Positions 8,161-16,782 of a DNA stretch of 64,000 nt are shown one piece after another. Every line of letters starts with the position of its first letter. The first letter of the stretch is position 1. The stretch is from JAADHI01 sp964451325. Its GTDB lineage: Bacteria > Nitrospirota > Nitrospiria > SBBL01 > JAADHI01. The stretch covers positions 217,506 to 281,505 of the forward strand of contig CAYVHO010000002.1 in assembly GCA_964451325.1 (NCBI GenBank), given 5' to 3'. The notes under the pieces are model-generated. The model was not told the DNA's origin. It saw nothing but the letters and a program-made list of their open reading frames with translations, and ran no database searches. The translations under genes and the position numbers were made by a program.

Positions 8161-9372
8161 ATGCATCGCATGGAAGATATGAAAGAACAGGTCTCGCCCC
8201 TTTTTACACGCAATTTCAAGCTTCTTTTTATGGCTCACCTCTTTTTTGGGTTCTCCTTTTGGCCTTATGTGTTGCTGCCAGTTTTTATTCAGGATCTCGG
8301 TAGCAATCTTGCTGAGGTGGGGATTATTATGGGGGCGGCTTCTGTCTCCGGCATGATTGTGCGTCCCTGGTCGGGGGATGCCCTTGACCGGATCGGTCGT
8401 CGCAGTTGTTTGCTTGCGGGTGGGCTGATCTTCCTGTTGACGCACGGTTTTTATCTTTTGGTCGATCAGATTGGTCCCTTTATCTATTTTGTCCGCCTGT
8501 TTCATGGTTTGAGCATGGGCATCCTTTTTGCGACCTTTTTTACCTTTGCGGCCGATATTACGCCGCCTCAGCGTCGGACCGAGGGTATTGCCATCTTTGG
8601 AATCGGGGGGCATCTATCGGGTGCTTTTGGGGTGCCACTGGGTGAGTTTCTGATTCGCAGTGGGGGCTATCCCCTGCTCTTCAAAGCCTGTGCAGTCTTT
8701 ACTGTATTATTCACGGTGTTCAGCTATTTTTTGAAAGAACCCCAAAAAATAGGAAATCAGGCAAGGTTTCGATTGGGTGATTTTTTCAAAGCGGGTTTTC
8801 AGCCCGAAAACCGTGTGCCCCTGATTGGAAACGGGCTTTTTGCATTGGGTTTGATCTCTTACATGGTTTTTTTGAAACCGTACGCGAACGAGCAGGGTCT
8901 TTCTGTGACCTTCTTTTTTATGGCCTACAGTTTGAGCGCCGTCTTGATTCGTCTGGTCGGGGGAAAATGGCCGGATCAGTTTGGCCTAAAAACCGTACTC
9001 TATCCCTCTTTTGTTTCACTCGCCCTGGGCATTTTTCTGCTTGCGTTGTGGCCTTCTTCCATCGGTTTGTTGGTCAGTGGTGTGCTCTGCGGTATTGGGC
9101 ACGGTTTTATTTTTCCCATCCTTTCCGTACTCTTAATCAATCGGGGTTCTGACAAAGAACGCGGCAGGAGCATGGCCCTCTTTACGCTTTTGTTTGATGT
9201 CGGTTTTTTTATCGGGGCACCACTTTGGGGTTATATCGCACAGCATTTTGATTATCCCGCCATGTTTACCCTCTCGGCGATCAGCGCCCTGCTTGCCATC
9301 GTGGTTTTTGTTTTTTTTGACCAAAAAGATCCGGTGCTTGTCCCCGCGAAAGTCAGCACCGACCCGCCTTAG
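8161..9372 (+). CDS. Major facilitator superfamily transporter
   Basis: 403 residues with about 12 hydrophobic segments. The loop between helices 2 and 3 carries an MFS motif A variant (RPWSGDALDRIGRR). The second half repeats the pattern (GGKWPDQFGLKTV). The pattern resembles drug/proton or metabolite antiporters of the MFS_1 group; the substrate cannot be named. There are ATGs at 8161, 8170 and 8179, and no convincing ribosome binding site chooses between them. It is a stand-alone gene, divergent from bolA-grxD. Confidence 0.8.
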   Translation: MHRMEDMKEQVSPLFTRNFKLLFMAHLFFGFSFWPYVLLPVFIQDLGSNLAEVGIIMGAASVSGMIVRPWSGDALDRIGRRSCLLAGGLIFLLTHGFYLLVDQIGPFIYFVRLFHGLSMGILFATFFTFAADITPPQRRTEGIAIFGIGGHLSGAFGVPLGEFLIRSGGYPLLFKACAVFTVLFTVFSYFLKEPQKIGNQARFRLGDFFKAGFQPENRVPLIGNGLFALGLISYMVFLKPYANEQGLSVTFFFMAYSLSAVLIRLVGGKWPDQFGLKTVLYPSFVSLALGIFLLALWPSSIGLLVSGVLCGIGHGFIFPILSVLLINRGSDKERGRSMALFTLLFDVGFFIGAPLWGYIAQHFDYPAMFTLSAISALLAIVVFVFFDQKDPVLVPAKVSTDPP

Positions 9373-9506
9373 GAACTGTCCGTCAATAAGGGATACACCT
9401 CATCTTCAGGCTATCTTTGAGCGAAGCGCAACAGTAAAATCCTCAAAGCTGAAAAAAGACGTCAGTCCCATCACCTTGTTTTTATCTTTAAAACAATGTC
9501 GGTCTG

Positions 9507-10118
9507 CTAAATCAGACCCTTGGCCACTTCCATGGCCTTTTTTAAATCCGGTAATTGTGTGATCTCGGGGACGATCTGGATATAGCGGACGACGTTGTCT
9601 TTATCGACGACGAGGACTGACCGGGAAAGCAGATGCAGTGGCTTGATTAAGAGCCCGAAGTTTTTTCCGAAGGCGGCGGATCGATAATCCGAGAGAAACA
9701 GCATGTTGTGGATCTTGGCATTGTCCGAAAAGCGTTTTTGTGCGAAGGGGAGATCCATGCTCACGGTAATGAATTGCACCGTCTTGTCCAAGCCGCCATT
9801 CTTTTCGCTGAGGGCATGGGTTTGCTGCTCGCAGACGGGGGTATCCAAAGAAGGCACGACGCTGATGATGCGGACCTTGCCCTCCGTATCCGAAATATTT
9901 TTCTCGGACAAATCGGTGGCGGTCAGCATGGCCTGCGGGAGGCGATCACCCACGCGAATGGCCTTTCCCTGCAAGGGGAGCGCTTTGCCTTTGAAAGTGA
10001 CACTATTTCCTTCACCCGCCGTGACGCTGCCTGTGGACACTGTGAGCGTTTGGTGTCGGAAAGTGCTGCATCCGACGATGCCGATAACCATCAAACTCAA
10101 AACAAACACCTTTTTCAT
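9507..10118 (-). CDS. tpx: Lipoprotein-anchored thiol peroxidase lacking the resolving cysteine
   Basis: 203 residues from the ATG at 10118, which has AAGGAGA 6 bases upstream. A longer frame upstream has no support. An N-terminal signal ending GIVGC is a lipobox, placing the protein on a periplasmic membrane face. The peroxidatic cysteine is C96 in SLDTPVCEQQT, as in Tpx. The position of the resolving cysteine of E. coli Tpx (RFCGAEG) is RFSDNAK here, and no other cysteine exists beyond the lipobox. It would therefore act as a 1-Cys peroxidase needing an external reductant. Family assignment is firm; the mechanism is inferred. Confidence 0.9.
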   Translation of the reverse strand: MKKVFVLSLMVIGIVGCSTFRHQTLTVSTGSVTAGEGNSVTFKGKALPLQGKAIRVGDRLPQAMLTATDLSEKNISDTEGKVRIISVVPSLDTPVCEQQTHALSEKNGGLDKTVQFITVSMDLPFAQKRFSDNAKIHNMLFLSDYRSAAFGKNFGLLIKPLHLLSRSVLVVDKDNVVRYIQIVPEITQLPDLKKAMEVAKGLI

Positions 10119-10144
10119 GATCTTCTCCTTAGTATTCGGACGAC

Positions 10145-10189
10145 TTGCAGAGCCGCCCTGATGATGCAGGTGACGGGGCGGCTCTGCAA
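10145..10189. repeat. Perfect 14-base inverted repeat upstream of tpx
   Basis: TTGCAGAGCCGCCC (10145-10158) and its exact complement (10176-10189) surround a 17-base centre, 27 bases upstream of the tpx start. On the tpx transcript it would be a strong 5' hairpin. It could instead be a REP-like element. No other copy was found in the window. Confidence 0.6.
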
Positions 10190-10475
10190 AGCCGGGTGAA
10201 CCTGAATGCACAGGCCACTGACCCCATGAGCCGAACTCTCGTGCAAAGTATGATACCTGAGAAAAATAGTATCTACCACCTGCGAATGAAAATTCGCTTT
10301 TAAAATTCTATGATAGGCTCTGTTTTCCCTTTAGATTAAAGAGTCAAACATAGATCTGAGCCTTATGCTTTTTTATCCCGTTCTTGCATCTGGGAAAGTG
10401 AGCCTTTCTTCCCTTCTTCGCGCTAAACCTTGCTTTTGTGTGAGTCGTATTGATATAAACCCTTCGTAAATATAA

Positions 10476-10670
10476 CTTGTTCAGGTCAGCGTGGTATTTT
10501 GCCACGCTTGAAAAGGGAATCCCGTGAAAATCGGGAGCGGTCCCGCCGCTGTATTGGGGGACGAAACCCACATAGGGTCTTTAAGAGATTCTATAAAGCC
10601 ACTGTCGTATCTGACGGGAAGGCGTGGGGAGTAGGACGAACCCAGAGCCAGAAGACCTGCCTGAAACAAG
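10476..10670 (+). ncRNA. Cobalamin riboswitch 1 (before btuB)
   Basis: Aptamer boxes in order: GGGAATCCCGTGAAAATCGGG, GCGGTCCCGCCGCTGTA, AAGCCACTGTCG, GGGAAGGCG and GAGCCAGAAGACCTGCC. The ends CTTGTTCAGG and CCTGAAACAAG close the P1 stem. It binds adenosylcobalamin or a related corrinoid and represses the downstream receptor and synthesis operon. A Rho-independent terminator follows at 10720-10760, so control is likely by transcription attenuation. The 10212-10475 stretch before it has no recognisable gene. Confidence 0.95.
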
Positions 10671-10719
10671 CGATCGCCCACCCGTCTTCGATGGAAAAGA
10701 CAAGGGATCACGCTTAGAT

Positions 10720-10760
10720 ATCCCCATCTTCTCTCACCATCAGAAGCTGGGGATTTTTTT
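10720..10760 (+). terminator. Attenuator terminator of riboswitch 1
   Basis: ATCCCCATCTTCT (10720-10732) pairs with AGAAGCTGGGGAT (10742-10754), with one mismatch, followed by seven T. It lies 50 bases past the aptamer and 45 bases before the btuB start, the usual place for an attenuator in a riboswitch expression platform. Confidence 0.85.
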
Positions 10761-10804
10761 GTGCAAAATTGAGGATAACAACTGGAAAAGGACAACGACA
10801 CTTT

Positions 10805-12682
10805 ATGAATGGAAGATATAGATTTGCTCTTGGGTTTTATCTGTTGTTTGCGATGATTGGGGCAAACGCGGTTCACGCAGAAACCATTTCTGAAACAGAG
10901 GTCGCGATATTGCCTCCCGTTATTGTGACTGCAACAAAAAGAGAAATCCCGCGCAACGAAAACGCAGCCTCTGCAACTGTGATTGATGCAAAAACCATTG
11001 AAGAGAAACAATTGAGAACGGTACTGGATGCACTGAGAACAGTTCCCGGCCTCGATATTGTGCAGACCGGTGGCCCAGGGGGGACGACATCTGCTTTTAT
11101 CCGAGGGGAGAGTTCATCTCAAACGCTGGTTTTAATTGACGGCGTTCAGGTCAACAGTCCTACGCTTGGTCAATATAATTTTGCCAATTTAACGACGGAC
11201 AATATCGAGCGGATCGAAATTATTCGAGGCCCTCAAAGCACGCTTTATGGTGCGGATGCCGTGGGCGGCGTGATCCAAATTTTTACTAAAACAGGAAGAG
11301 GCCCGTTCTCTGGAACCTTCTCTGTGGAGGGGGGTTCTTTTGATAGTTATCGCGAAAGCTTGAACCTGAATGGCTCCAACGAACGTGTCGATTACAGTTT
11401 TTCAGCATCCCGCTTTGATACCGAAGGGTTTTCCAAAGCAGAAGTGGGATCAGAACGGGATGGATATGAAAATACTTCTTTTTCTTCAAGGGTCGGTCTC
11501 CATTTGTGGGAAACGTCCTTGTTGGACTGGAGTATGCGCTATAGCGATGCCAAGGTTGATGTGGATGGGTTTGCGAATACAGCTCCCTTTAATCCGATTG
11601 ATAATTTTGCAACTCAGGAAAATATTGCTTTTTCGAGTGCACTCAGTTTTTCGTCTCAAATCCTTGAGTCTTGGAGTCATAAACTCCAGCTCAGCTACCA
11701 GGAAGAGGATAGCAAAGGCAAAGATGTCGTTCCAGGTTTCAATAATTTCAAGATCGAAACCCGGGGACAAACACTTGACTGGCAGCACAATCTCAGTTTG
11801 GGGCAATACAGCAATCTTGTCTTGGGGTATGAATACGAGGTCTTAGCAGGAAAGAATAAGGGTGTTTCTGGTTTTGATAAAACCCTGAGGAATGAAGCTG
11901 GGTATGTCCTGAATCAGTTCCGTTTTGCGCCAGTGATCTTCAATGTTGGTCTTCGTCTAGATAACAGCAACCAATTCGGTGAGAAAACAACCTATAAAAC
12001 GGAGCTGGCTTATTTACACGATGCAACAAACAGTAAAATAAGAGCTGCCTACGGTACGGGATTTCGCGCTCCTACGCTGAACGATCTTTATTTCCCTAAC
12101 TTTGGGAACCCAGAGCTCAAACCAGAAGAAAGTCGAAGTTTTGAATTCGGTCTTGAGCAAAAATTTATGGGCGATACGGTGCAATTCACCGCCACTTATT
12201 TCCAGACGCGTGTCGAGGAACTCATCGTTTTTGTCTTTGACCCCAATACCTTTATTGGTCAACCAGAAAATGTGCAAAAAGCAAAAATAGAAGGATGGGA
12301 ACTGGGGACTGTATTATCCCTTTCATCAAAAATTTCGCTTGCACTCGATTACACGCGCACGGAGACCAAGAACAAGAACACTGGGGCTGAGCTTTCAAGA
12401 CGCCCCAAACACAAAGCGAGCGGCACACTCACATTGAAGCCCATTCCCGTCCTCTCAGTCAGCCTTGATTTTCGTTATGTTGGAAAGCGCTTCAATGACA
12501 CCGCCAATAATATCCGGATGAATGACTATACCGTGGTCAATGTCGCTGGCACATATGATTTTACGAAAACTGTACAGGTTTTTGCGCGCGTCGAAAACCT
12601 GCTTAACAGAGACTACCAAGAGGTCAACGGTTTTGCGACGGCAGGGTTTTCAGGGTTTGGCGGTGTGCGGGTGTCATTTTAA
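10805..12682 (+). CDS. btuB: TonB-dependent cobalamin receptor (BtuB-type)
   Basis: 625 residues from the ATG at 10805. The signal peptide ends at about ANAVHA, then comes a TonB box-like PPVIVTATKRE. The plug domain carries LDIVQTGGPGGTTSAFIRGESSSQTLVLIDGVQVNSP and ERIEIIRGPQSTLYGADAVGGVIQI. A 22-strand barrel follows, ending in a terminal aromatic (VRVSF). An in-frame TTG at 10769 would lengthen the leader without conserved sequence. Riboswitch control and the adjacent cbiB (3-base gap) support cobalamin or corrinoid as substrate. No TonB/ExbBD genes are in the window. Confidence 0.9.
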   Translation: MNGRYRFALGFYLLFAMIGANAVHAETISETEVAILPPVIVTATKREIPRNENAASATVIDAKTIEEKQLRTVLDALRTVPGLDIVQTGGPGGTTSAFIRGESSSQTLVLIDGVQVNSPTLGQYNFANLTTDNIERIEIIRGPQSTLYGADAVGGVIQIFTKTGRGPFSGTFSVEGGSFDSYRESLNLNGSNERVDYSFSASRFDTEGFSKAEVGSERDGYENTSFSSRVGLHLWETSLLDWSMRYSDAKVDVDGFANTAPFNPIDNFATQENIAFSSALSFSSQILESWSHKLQLSYQEEDSKGKDVVPGFNNFKIETRGQTLDWQHNLSLGQYSNLVLGYEYEVLAGKNKGVSGFDKTLRNEAGYVLNQFRFAPVIFNVGLRLDNSNQFGEKTTYKTELAYLHDATNSKIRAAYGTGFRAPTLNDLYFPNFGNPELKPEESRSFEFGLEQKFMGDTVQFTATYFQTRVEELIVFVFDPNTFIGQPENVQKAKIEGWELGTVLSLSSKISLALDYTRTETKNKNTGAELSRRPKHKASGTLTLKPIPVLSVSLDFRYVGKRFNDTANNIRMNDYTVVNVAGTYDFTKTVQVFARVENLLNRDYQEVNGFATAGFSGFGGVRVSF

Positions 12683-12685
12683 GTT

Positions 12686-13642
12686 ATGCACCCTGCCCTC
12701 CTTTCAAGTGCTTTTGGTCTGGATTTATTGATGGGGGATCCTTTGTGGCTCCCCCATCCCGTGCGGCTGATGGGCAAAGGCATTACGGTGCTCGAAACTT
12801 TGCTGCGGCGCTGGATTGTGCCACGTTTCGGCGAAAAGCTTGCGGGTTGTCTTCTTTTGACAACACTTGTTTTGCTCGTTTTTGCTGTAACAACCTTGAT
12901 CATCGCCATCGGGATGTGGATACATCCGGCATTGGGCATGGGCTTCATGCTTTATTTTGCTTACACCTGTCTTGCGACAAAATCGCTGGGCGATGCGGCA
13001 TCTGGGGTACGAGACGCACTTGAAAGTGCATCCCTGCCACTGGCCCAAAAACGTTTGTCGCAGATTGTTTCACGGGAGACAGATGCGCTTTCTGAAAAGT
13101 CCGTCATTCGTGCAACGGTCGAAACCGTTGCCGAAAATACTTCCGATGGCATTATCGCCCCGCTTTTTTATTTGGCCCTCGGTGGCCCGCCACTTGCGAT
13201 GGCCTATAAAGCCATCAATACCTTGGATTCTATGGTGGGTTATCAAAACAAATCCTATCAACATTTTGGTTGGGCTTCCGCAAAGTGTGACGATTGGGCC
13301 AATTTTTTGCCCGCGCGTCTTAGCGGTTTTTTGATGTGTTTTGCCGCAAGTTTTCATTTTCGCCGGGGTCTTCAGGCCTTCAAAATCATGTCGCGAGATG
13401 GGCAGAAGCATGACAGCCCCAATGCAGGCATTTCTGAAGCGGCCACTGCCGGGGCATTGGGTATTCAACTCGGTGGGCCCAATCTTTACAAAGGGGTCTT
13501 AAAAGAAAAACCCTGGCTGGGCGAGGCCGAACAAAAGCCTGAAATAAGACACATTCAAGACAGCATTCGATTGATGCGAAGCGCTGCAATGTTGATGTGC
13601 TTCGCCCTGGTTTCGATGGAGATTGTAGTGGGGTCACTCTAA
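12686..13642 (+). CDS. cbiB: Adenosylcobinamide-phosphate synthase
   Basis: 318 residues, multi-spanning inner-membrane protein. It attaches the aminopropanol arm (or its phosphate) to adenosylcobyric acid. Recognised by GLDLLMGDPLWLPHPVRLMGK at the start, SVIRATVETVAENTSDGIIAPLFY in the middle and AGALGIQLGGPNLY near the end. It starts 3 bases after btuB and its TAA overlaps the ATG of cbiA by one base, so the two are coupled. Its partner CobD, which makes the aminopropanol phosphate, is encoded at 31.4 kb. Confidence 0.95.
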   Translation: MHPALLSSAFGLDLLMGDPLWLPHPVRLMGKGITVLETLLRRWIVPRFGEKLAGCLLLTTLVLLVFAVTTLIIAIGMWIHPALGMGFMLYFAYTCLATKSLGDAASGVRDALESASLPLAQKRLSQIVSRETDALSEKSVIRATVETVAENTSDGIIAPLFYLALGGPPLAMAYKAINTLDSMVGYQNKSYQHFGWASAKCDDWANFLPARLSGFLMCFAASFHFRRGLQAFKIMSRDGQKHDSPNAGISEAATAGALGIQLGGPNLYKGVLKEKPWLGEAEQKPEIRHIQDSIRLMRSAAMLMCFALVSMEIVVGSL

Positions 13643-14907
13643 TGAAGGCCTTTGTCATCGCAGGCACGCACAGTGGCGTGGGCAAAACAACGGTTTCTAT
13701 TGGCATTATGGCCGAATTGAGACGGCAGGGTTTAAGCGTGCAGGCCTTTAAAGTCGGGCCGGATTACATTGATCCGTCTTATCATCGTCTCGCAACCGGT
13801 CGCCCTTCCCGTAATTTGGATACCTGGCTTTGCAGCAAAATCGCCGTGCGAAAAATCTTTGCGCGTTCTGCTTCAGAGATCAATGTCGTCGAGGGCGTCA
13901 TGGGTTTGTTTGATGGGGCCAAAGGCGGAAAGGGCAGTACGGCGGAAATTGCAGCGCTCTTGGATTTTCCCGTGATTCTTGTGGTGGATGCCAAGGGTAT
14001 GGCGCAGTCAGTCGGTGCTTTGGTCCAGGGTTTTGTACAGTATCAGCCTAAAAAAACACGTATTGCAGGGGTTATCTTTAACCGCGTGGCCTCTGAGGGG
14101 CATTATGACTATTTAAAAAGGGCCGTCAAAATTCCCAGCCTTGGCTGGATTTCAAAAAATAAAGACATGTATTTGCCCGAACGCCATCTGGGCCTGGTGC
14201 CTGCAAACGAGCGTGAACCCGACATCGAAATCATACGCCAAGGGGTCGTTGAACATCTGGATCTAGACAAACTCCTGCGTCTTTCAGAGATGCAAAAACC
14301 TCAGACGAAAGCGTTGACCCTGCGAAAAAAACGGGTGCGCATTGCCTATGCCCTGGATCGCGCCTTTCACTTTTATTATCAGGACAACCTCGATTTGTTG
14401 GCAGCGGCAGGGGCGGAGTTGATTCCTTTTAGTCCGCTTTCAGACAAAACCTTGCCGGATGCGGATTTACTTTATTTTGGCGGCGGATTCCCCGAATGTT
14501 TTGAAACCCAATTGTCTGAAAATAAAGCCTTTTGTCGGGCCATTCGAGATTGGAACTTACCTATTTATGCGGAATGCGGTGGTTTGTATTATTTAAGCCT
14601 CATCGGAAAAATTCCAGGGAAAATGCAGATGCGGGATAGGCTTCAGCACTTTGGTTATACCGAAGCAATCGCCCAAACCGATACCTGTCTTGTGCGCAAA
14701 GGGGAAAAGATCAAAGGCCACATGTTTCATTATTCTCATTGGGAGGGGCCGCCCAATTTGTATACCTTTGAAAAACGGGGCCGATCTATCACAGAAGGCT
14801 ATGCGGCGGGGAAGATTCATGCCTCTTTTCTGCATGTGCATTTTGCCTCAAAACCTGGCTTAGCCCGCCGTTTGCTCGAGATGGCACAAAAAGACAAGGA
14901 GGCTTAA
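13642..14907 (+). CDS. cbiA: Cobyrinate a,c-diamide synthase
   Basis: 421 residues from the ATG overlapping the cbiB stop (TAATG). The enzyme amidates side chains a and c of cobyrinic acid with ATP and glutamine. The N-terminal dethiobiotin synthetase-like domain has the P-loop GTHSGVGKTTV and VVEGVMGLFDG. The C-terminal class-I-like glutamine amidotransferase domain has the nucleophile in AECGGLYYL. Full length. The following gene begins 2 bases later with the good site AAGGAGG. Confidence 0.95.
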   Translation: MKAFVIAGTHSGVGKTTVSIGIMAELRRQGLSVQAFKVGPDYIDPSYHRLATGRPSRNLDTWLCSKIAVRKIFARSASEINVVEGVMGLFDGAKGGKGSTAEIAALLDFPVILVVDAKGMAQSVGALVQGFVQYQPKKTRIAGVIFNRVASEGHYDYLKRAVKIPSLGWISKNKDMYLPERHLGLVPANEREPDIEIIRQGVVEHLDLDKLLRLSEMQKPQTKALTLRKKRVRIAYALDRAFHFYYQDNLDLLAAAGAELIPFSPLSDKTLPDADLLYFGGGFPECFETQLSENKAFCRAIRDWNLPIYAECGGLYYLSLIGKIPGKMQMRDRLQHFGYTEAIAQTDTCLVRKGEKIKGHMFHYSHWEGPPNLYTFEKRGRSITEGYAAGKIHASFLHVHFASKPGLARRLLEMAQKDKEA

Positions 14908-14909
14908 GC

Positions 14910-15632
14910 GTGAAACAAGCTGTTTTGCTCGTCGGTCATGGCAGCAAAGATCCCGAAGGCAATAGAGAATTCGAAGCCTTTGCCCAGAAAGTAGGGATGC
15001 GTTATTGTATGTTGGACTATGTCGAACCTTCGCTTCCGACCGCGCTGGAGGTGCTTGCCGCAGAAGGCATCACCGATCTCGCGGTCATTCCCTATTTTCT
15101 TTTTGCAGGCGGTCATGTCAAAAAAGACATCCCGCAAATCATCGACAGCGCCCGCGTTTTATATCCCAAAATGGCGATTTATTTGGGACAACACTTAGGT
15201 CTCGAAAAGGCCTTGTTTGAAGTCTGCGCCGAGCGTTTAGGGACAACAAAAGACAGAAAGGTGCTTCTGGTTGGACGCGGCAGCCTTCATGACGAACCCA
15301 TCCGCGACATGGAAAAAGTGACAGAAAGTCTACGGTCATTGACCGAAAATTCCGACATCGATCATTGTTTTATTGCGCTGGCCCCACCTGATCTTCCGAT
15401 AGGCATCAAAAGCAACAGAAGTGCTTCAAATGCAGCACCCATCGTCCTGCCGTATTTTTTGTTCACAGGCATCCTGGTCAAACGTATCGCGCGGATCGCG
15501 CTTGAACAGGGCTGTGAAGTGCGTCCTCATTTGGGTGTGCATGAAAAATTGATTCATTTGCTTCATCAACGCAGCACACAAATCTGGGAGGGAACACATC
15601 ATGCAAGCCATATTGAACCCGCAAGCCATTGA
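14910..15632 (+). CDS. cbiX: Sirohydrochlorin cobaltochelatase, long form with tandem CbiX domains
   Basis: 240 residues from a GTG. It inserts Co2+ into sirohydrochlorin and so commits to the early-cobalt (anaerobic) route. Domain 1 has the metal histidines in LLVGHGSKD and FAGGHVKKDIP. Domain 2 (from about residue 125) repeats the fold, but the matching positions read VGRGSLH and FTGILVKRI, so only the first domain keeps the catalytic pair. No C-terminal Fe-S motif is present. It overlaps cbiC by 32 bases. Confidence 0.9.
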   Translation: MKQAVLLVGHGSKDPEGNREFEAFAQKVGMRYCMLDYVEPSLPTALEVLAAEGITDLAVIPYFLFAGGHVKKDIPQIIDSARVLYPKMAIYLGQHLGLEKALFEVCAERLGTTKDRKVLLVGRGSLHDEPIRDMEKVTESLRSLTENSDIDHCFIALAPPDLPIGIKSNRSASNAAPIVLPYFLFTGILVKRIARIALEQGCEVRPHLGVHEKLIHLLHQRSTQIWEGTHHASHIEPASH

Positions 15633-16224
15633 AACAGAATCATTTCGCATCATCGAAAATGAACTGGGGCCGCATTCATTTTCACCTGAAATGTTGGCCA
15701 TCGTTCGCCGGGCCATTCACGCCACGGCCGATTTTGATTTTGCAAAAACCATCCGGATTTATCCGGGGGCGATTGCCGCTGGCATTGCAGCCATCCGTCG
15801 CGGCGCGCCCATTATTGCAGATGTGCAGATGATTCAAGCCGGCATCAATAAAAAAGGATTACAGCCTTTTGGTTGCGAGGTCTTTTGTTTTATCGGCGAA
15901 GACAAAGTGGCCAAAAAAGCACTTTCTTTGGGGGTGACACGCGCCATTGTTTCGATGCGAAAAGCCGCGACCTATTATCCCGGTGCAATTTACGCCATTG
16001 GAAATGCCCCCACCGCACTTTTGGAATTGATCCGTCTCTCAGAGCAGGCCCAACCCGCACTCGTTGTGGGGGTGCCCGTGGGTTTTGTGTCCGCCGTCGA
16101 ATCCAAGGCACAATTGGCTGAAACCACTTTGCCTTATATCACCGCTTTGGGACGAAAGGGCGGCACACCCGTCGCCGTTTCCATGATGAATGCCCTGATT
16201 AAACTCGCGGGAGAAATCGAATGA
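15601..16224 (+). CDS. cbiC: Cobalt-precorrin-8 methylmutase
   Basis: 207 residues. It moves the C11 methyl to C12 to give cobyrinic acid. Diagnostic stretches are ATADFDFAKTIRI, the catalytic histidine region VRRAIHATAD, and NAPTALLELIRL with VVGVPVGFVSAVESK. The ATG lies inside cbiX (32-base overlap) and the gene overlaps the ferredoxin-like gene by 4 bases (ATGA). Intact and typical in length. Confidence 0.95.
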   Translation: MQAILNPQAIETESFRIIENELGPHSFSPEMLAIVRRAIHATADFDFAKTIRIYPGAIAAGIAAIRRGAPIIADVQMIQAGINKKGLQPFGCEVFCFIGEDKVAKKALSLGVTRAIVSMRKAATYYPGAIYAIGNAPTALLELIRLSEQAQPALVVGVPVGFVSAVESKAQLAETTLPYITALGRKGGTPVAVSMMNALIKLAGEIE

Positions 16225-16538
16225 AACCCTACAAGTGGCACCTCTTGATTTGCACCGGTTCCCGCTGCACCGAAGACGGGGAAGCCGAAGACCTCTTTAA
16301 AAGCCTCGGGGAAAAGCTCAAAGCGCGGGGTTTAAACGATGGTGATCTGCGGGTAAAACGCACACGCTGTAGTTGTTTTGCCATTTGCAAAGAAGGCCCC
16401 ATCGTCACTATTCACCCCGACGGCACCTGGTATAACCGGGTCACACCGGAGGTCTTGGATGAAATCCTCGATAAACACCTCAAAGGCGGTGAGGTGCTTG
16501 AAGAGCATGTCTATCATCAAGCGGAGTCTGTTGGTTGA
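16221..16538 (+). CDS. Thioredoxin-fold [2Fe-2S] ferredoxin-like protein
   Basis: 105 residues. Cysteines in LICTGSRC and in RCSCFAIC fit the four-ligand pattern of thioredoxin-like [2Fe-2S] ferredoxins, and DGTWYNRVTPE downstream is typical. Proteins of this kind sit in many cobalamin operons, where they may deliver electrons for a reductive step or for cobalt reduction before adenosylation. That role is an inference. It is the last gene before riboswitch 2, with no terminator seen between. Confidence 0.75.
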   Translation: MKPYKWHLLICTGSRCTEDGEAEDLFKSLGEKLKARGLNDGDLRVKRTRCSCFAICKEGPIVTIHPDGTWYNRVTPEVLDEILDKHLKGGEVLEEHVYHQAESVG

Positions 16539-16591
16539 GGGAATTTAACAGAAAGGAGGACAACACACACAATCGATTTCAAATAAATCCA

Positions 16592-16740
16592 TGCAGCGAT
16601 TCCGGGAAGGCGATGTAAATTCGCCACTGCCCCGCAACTGTAATCGGGAACGACGTTTGCACAAAGCCACTGTCTGAATTGAGATGGGAAGGCGCAGAAC
16701 AAGTCGCATGATCCGTGAGTCAGGAGACCGGGCGTTTGCA
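16592..16740 (+). ncRNA. Cobalamin riboswitch 2 (before the YncE-like gene)
   Basis: Boxes seen: GGGAAGGCGATGTAAATTC, GCCACTGCCCCGCAACTGTAA, AAGCCACTGTCTG, GATGGGAAGGCG and GAGTCAGGAGACCGGGCG, with TGCAGCG and CGTTTGCA as the closing stem. There is no T-run terminator. A short hairpin (TTCCC/GGGGAA at 16754-16768) abuts the ribosome binding site AAGGAG, so control at translation is likely. The aptamer and this platform are nearly the same as in riboswitch 3, pointing to a duplication. Confidence 0.93.
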
Positions 16741-16782
16741 CAATACACCACACTTCCCGCGGGGGAAAGAAGGAGAAATCAC

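Noticed and set aside
9703..10199. Two long + strand open frames (about 150-160 codons) opposite tpx
   Set aside because: The minus strand encodes a clear Tpx with lipobox and peroxidatic motif; the opposite frames have no recognisable motif.
16545..16753. Short minus-strand frames over riboswitch 2
   Set aside because: The region is explained by the aptamer; the same false frames recur over riboswitch 3 because the RNAs are similar.
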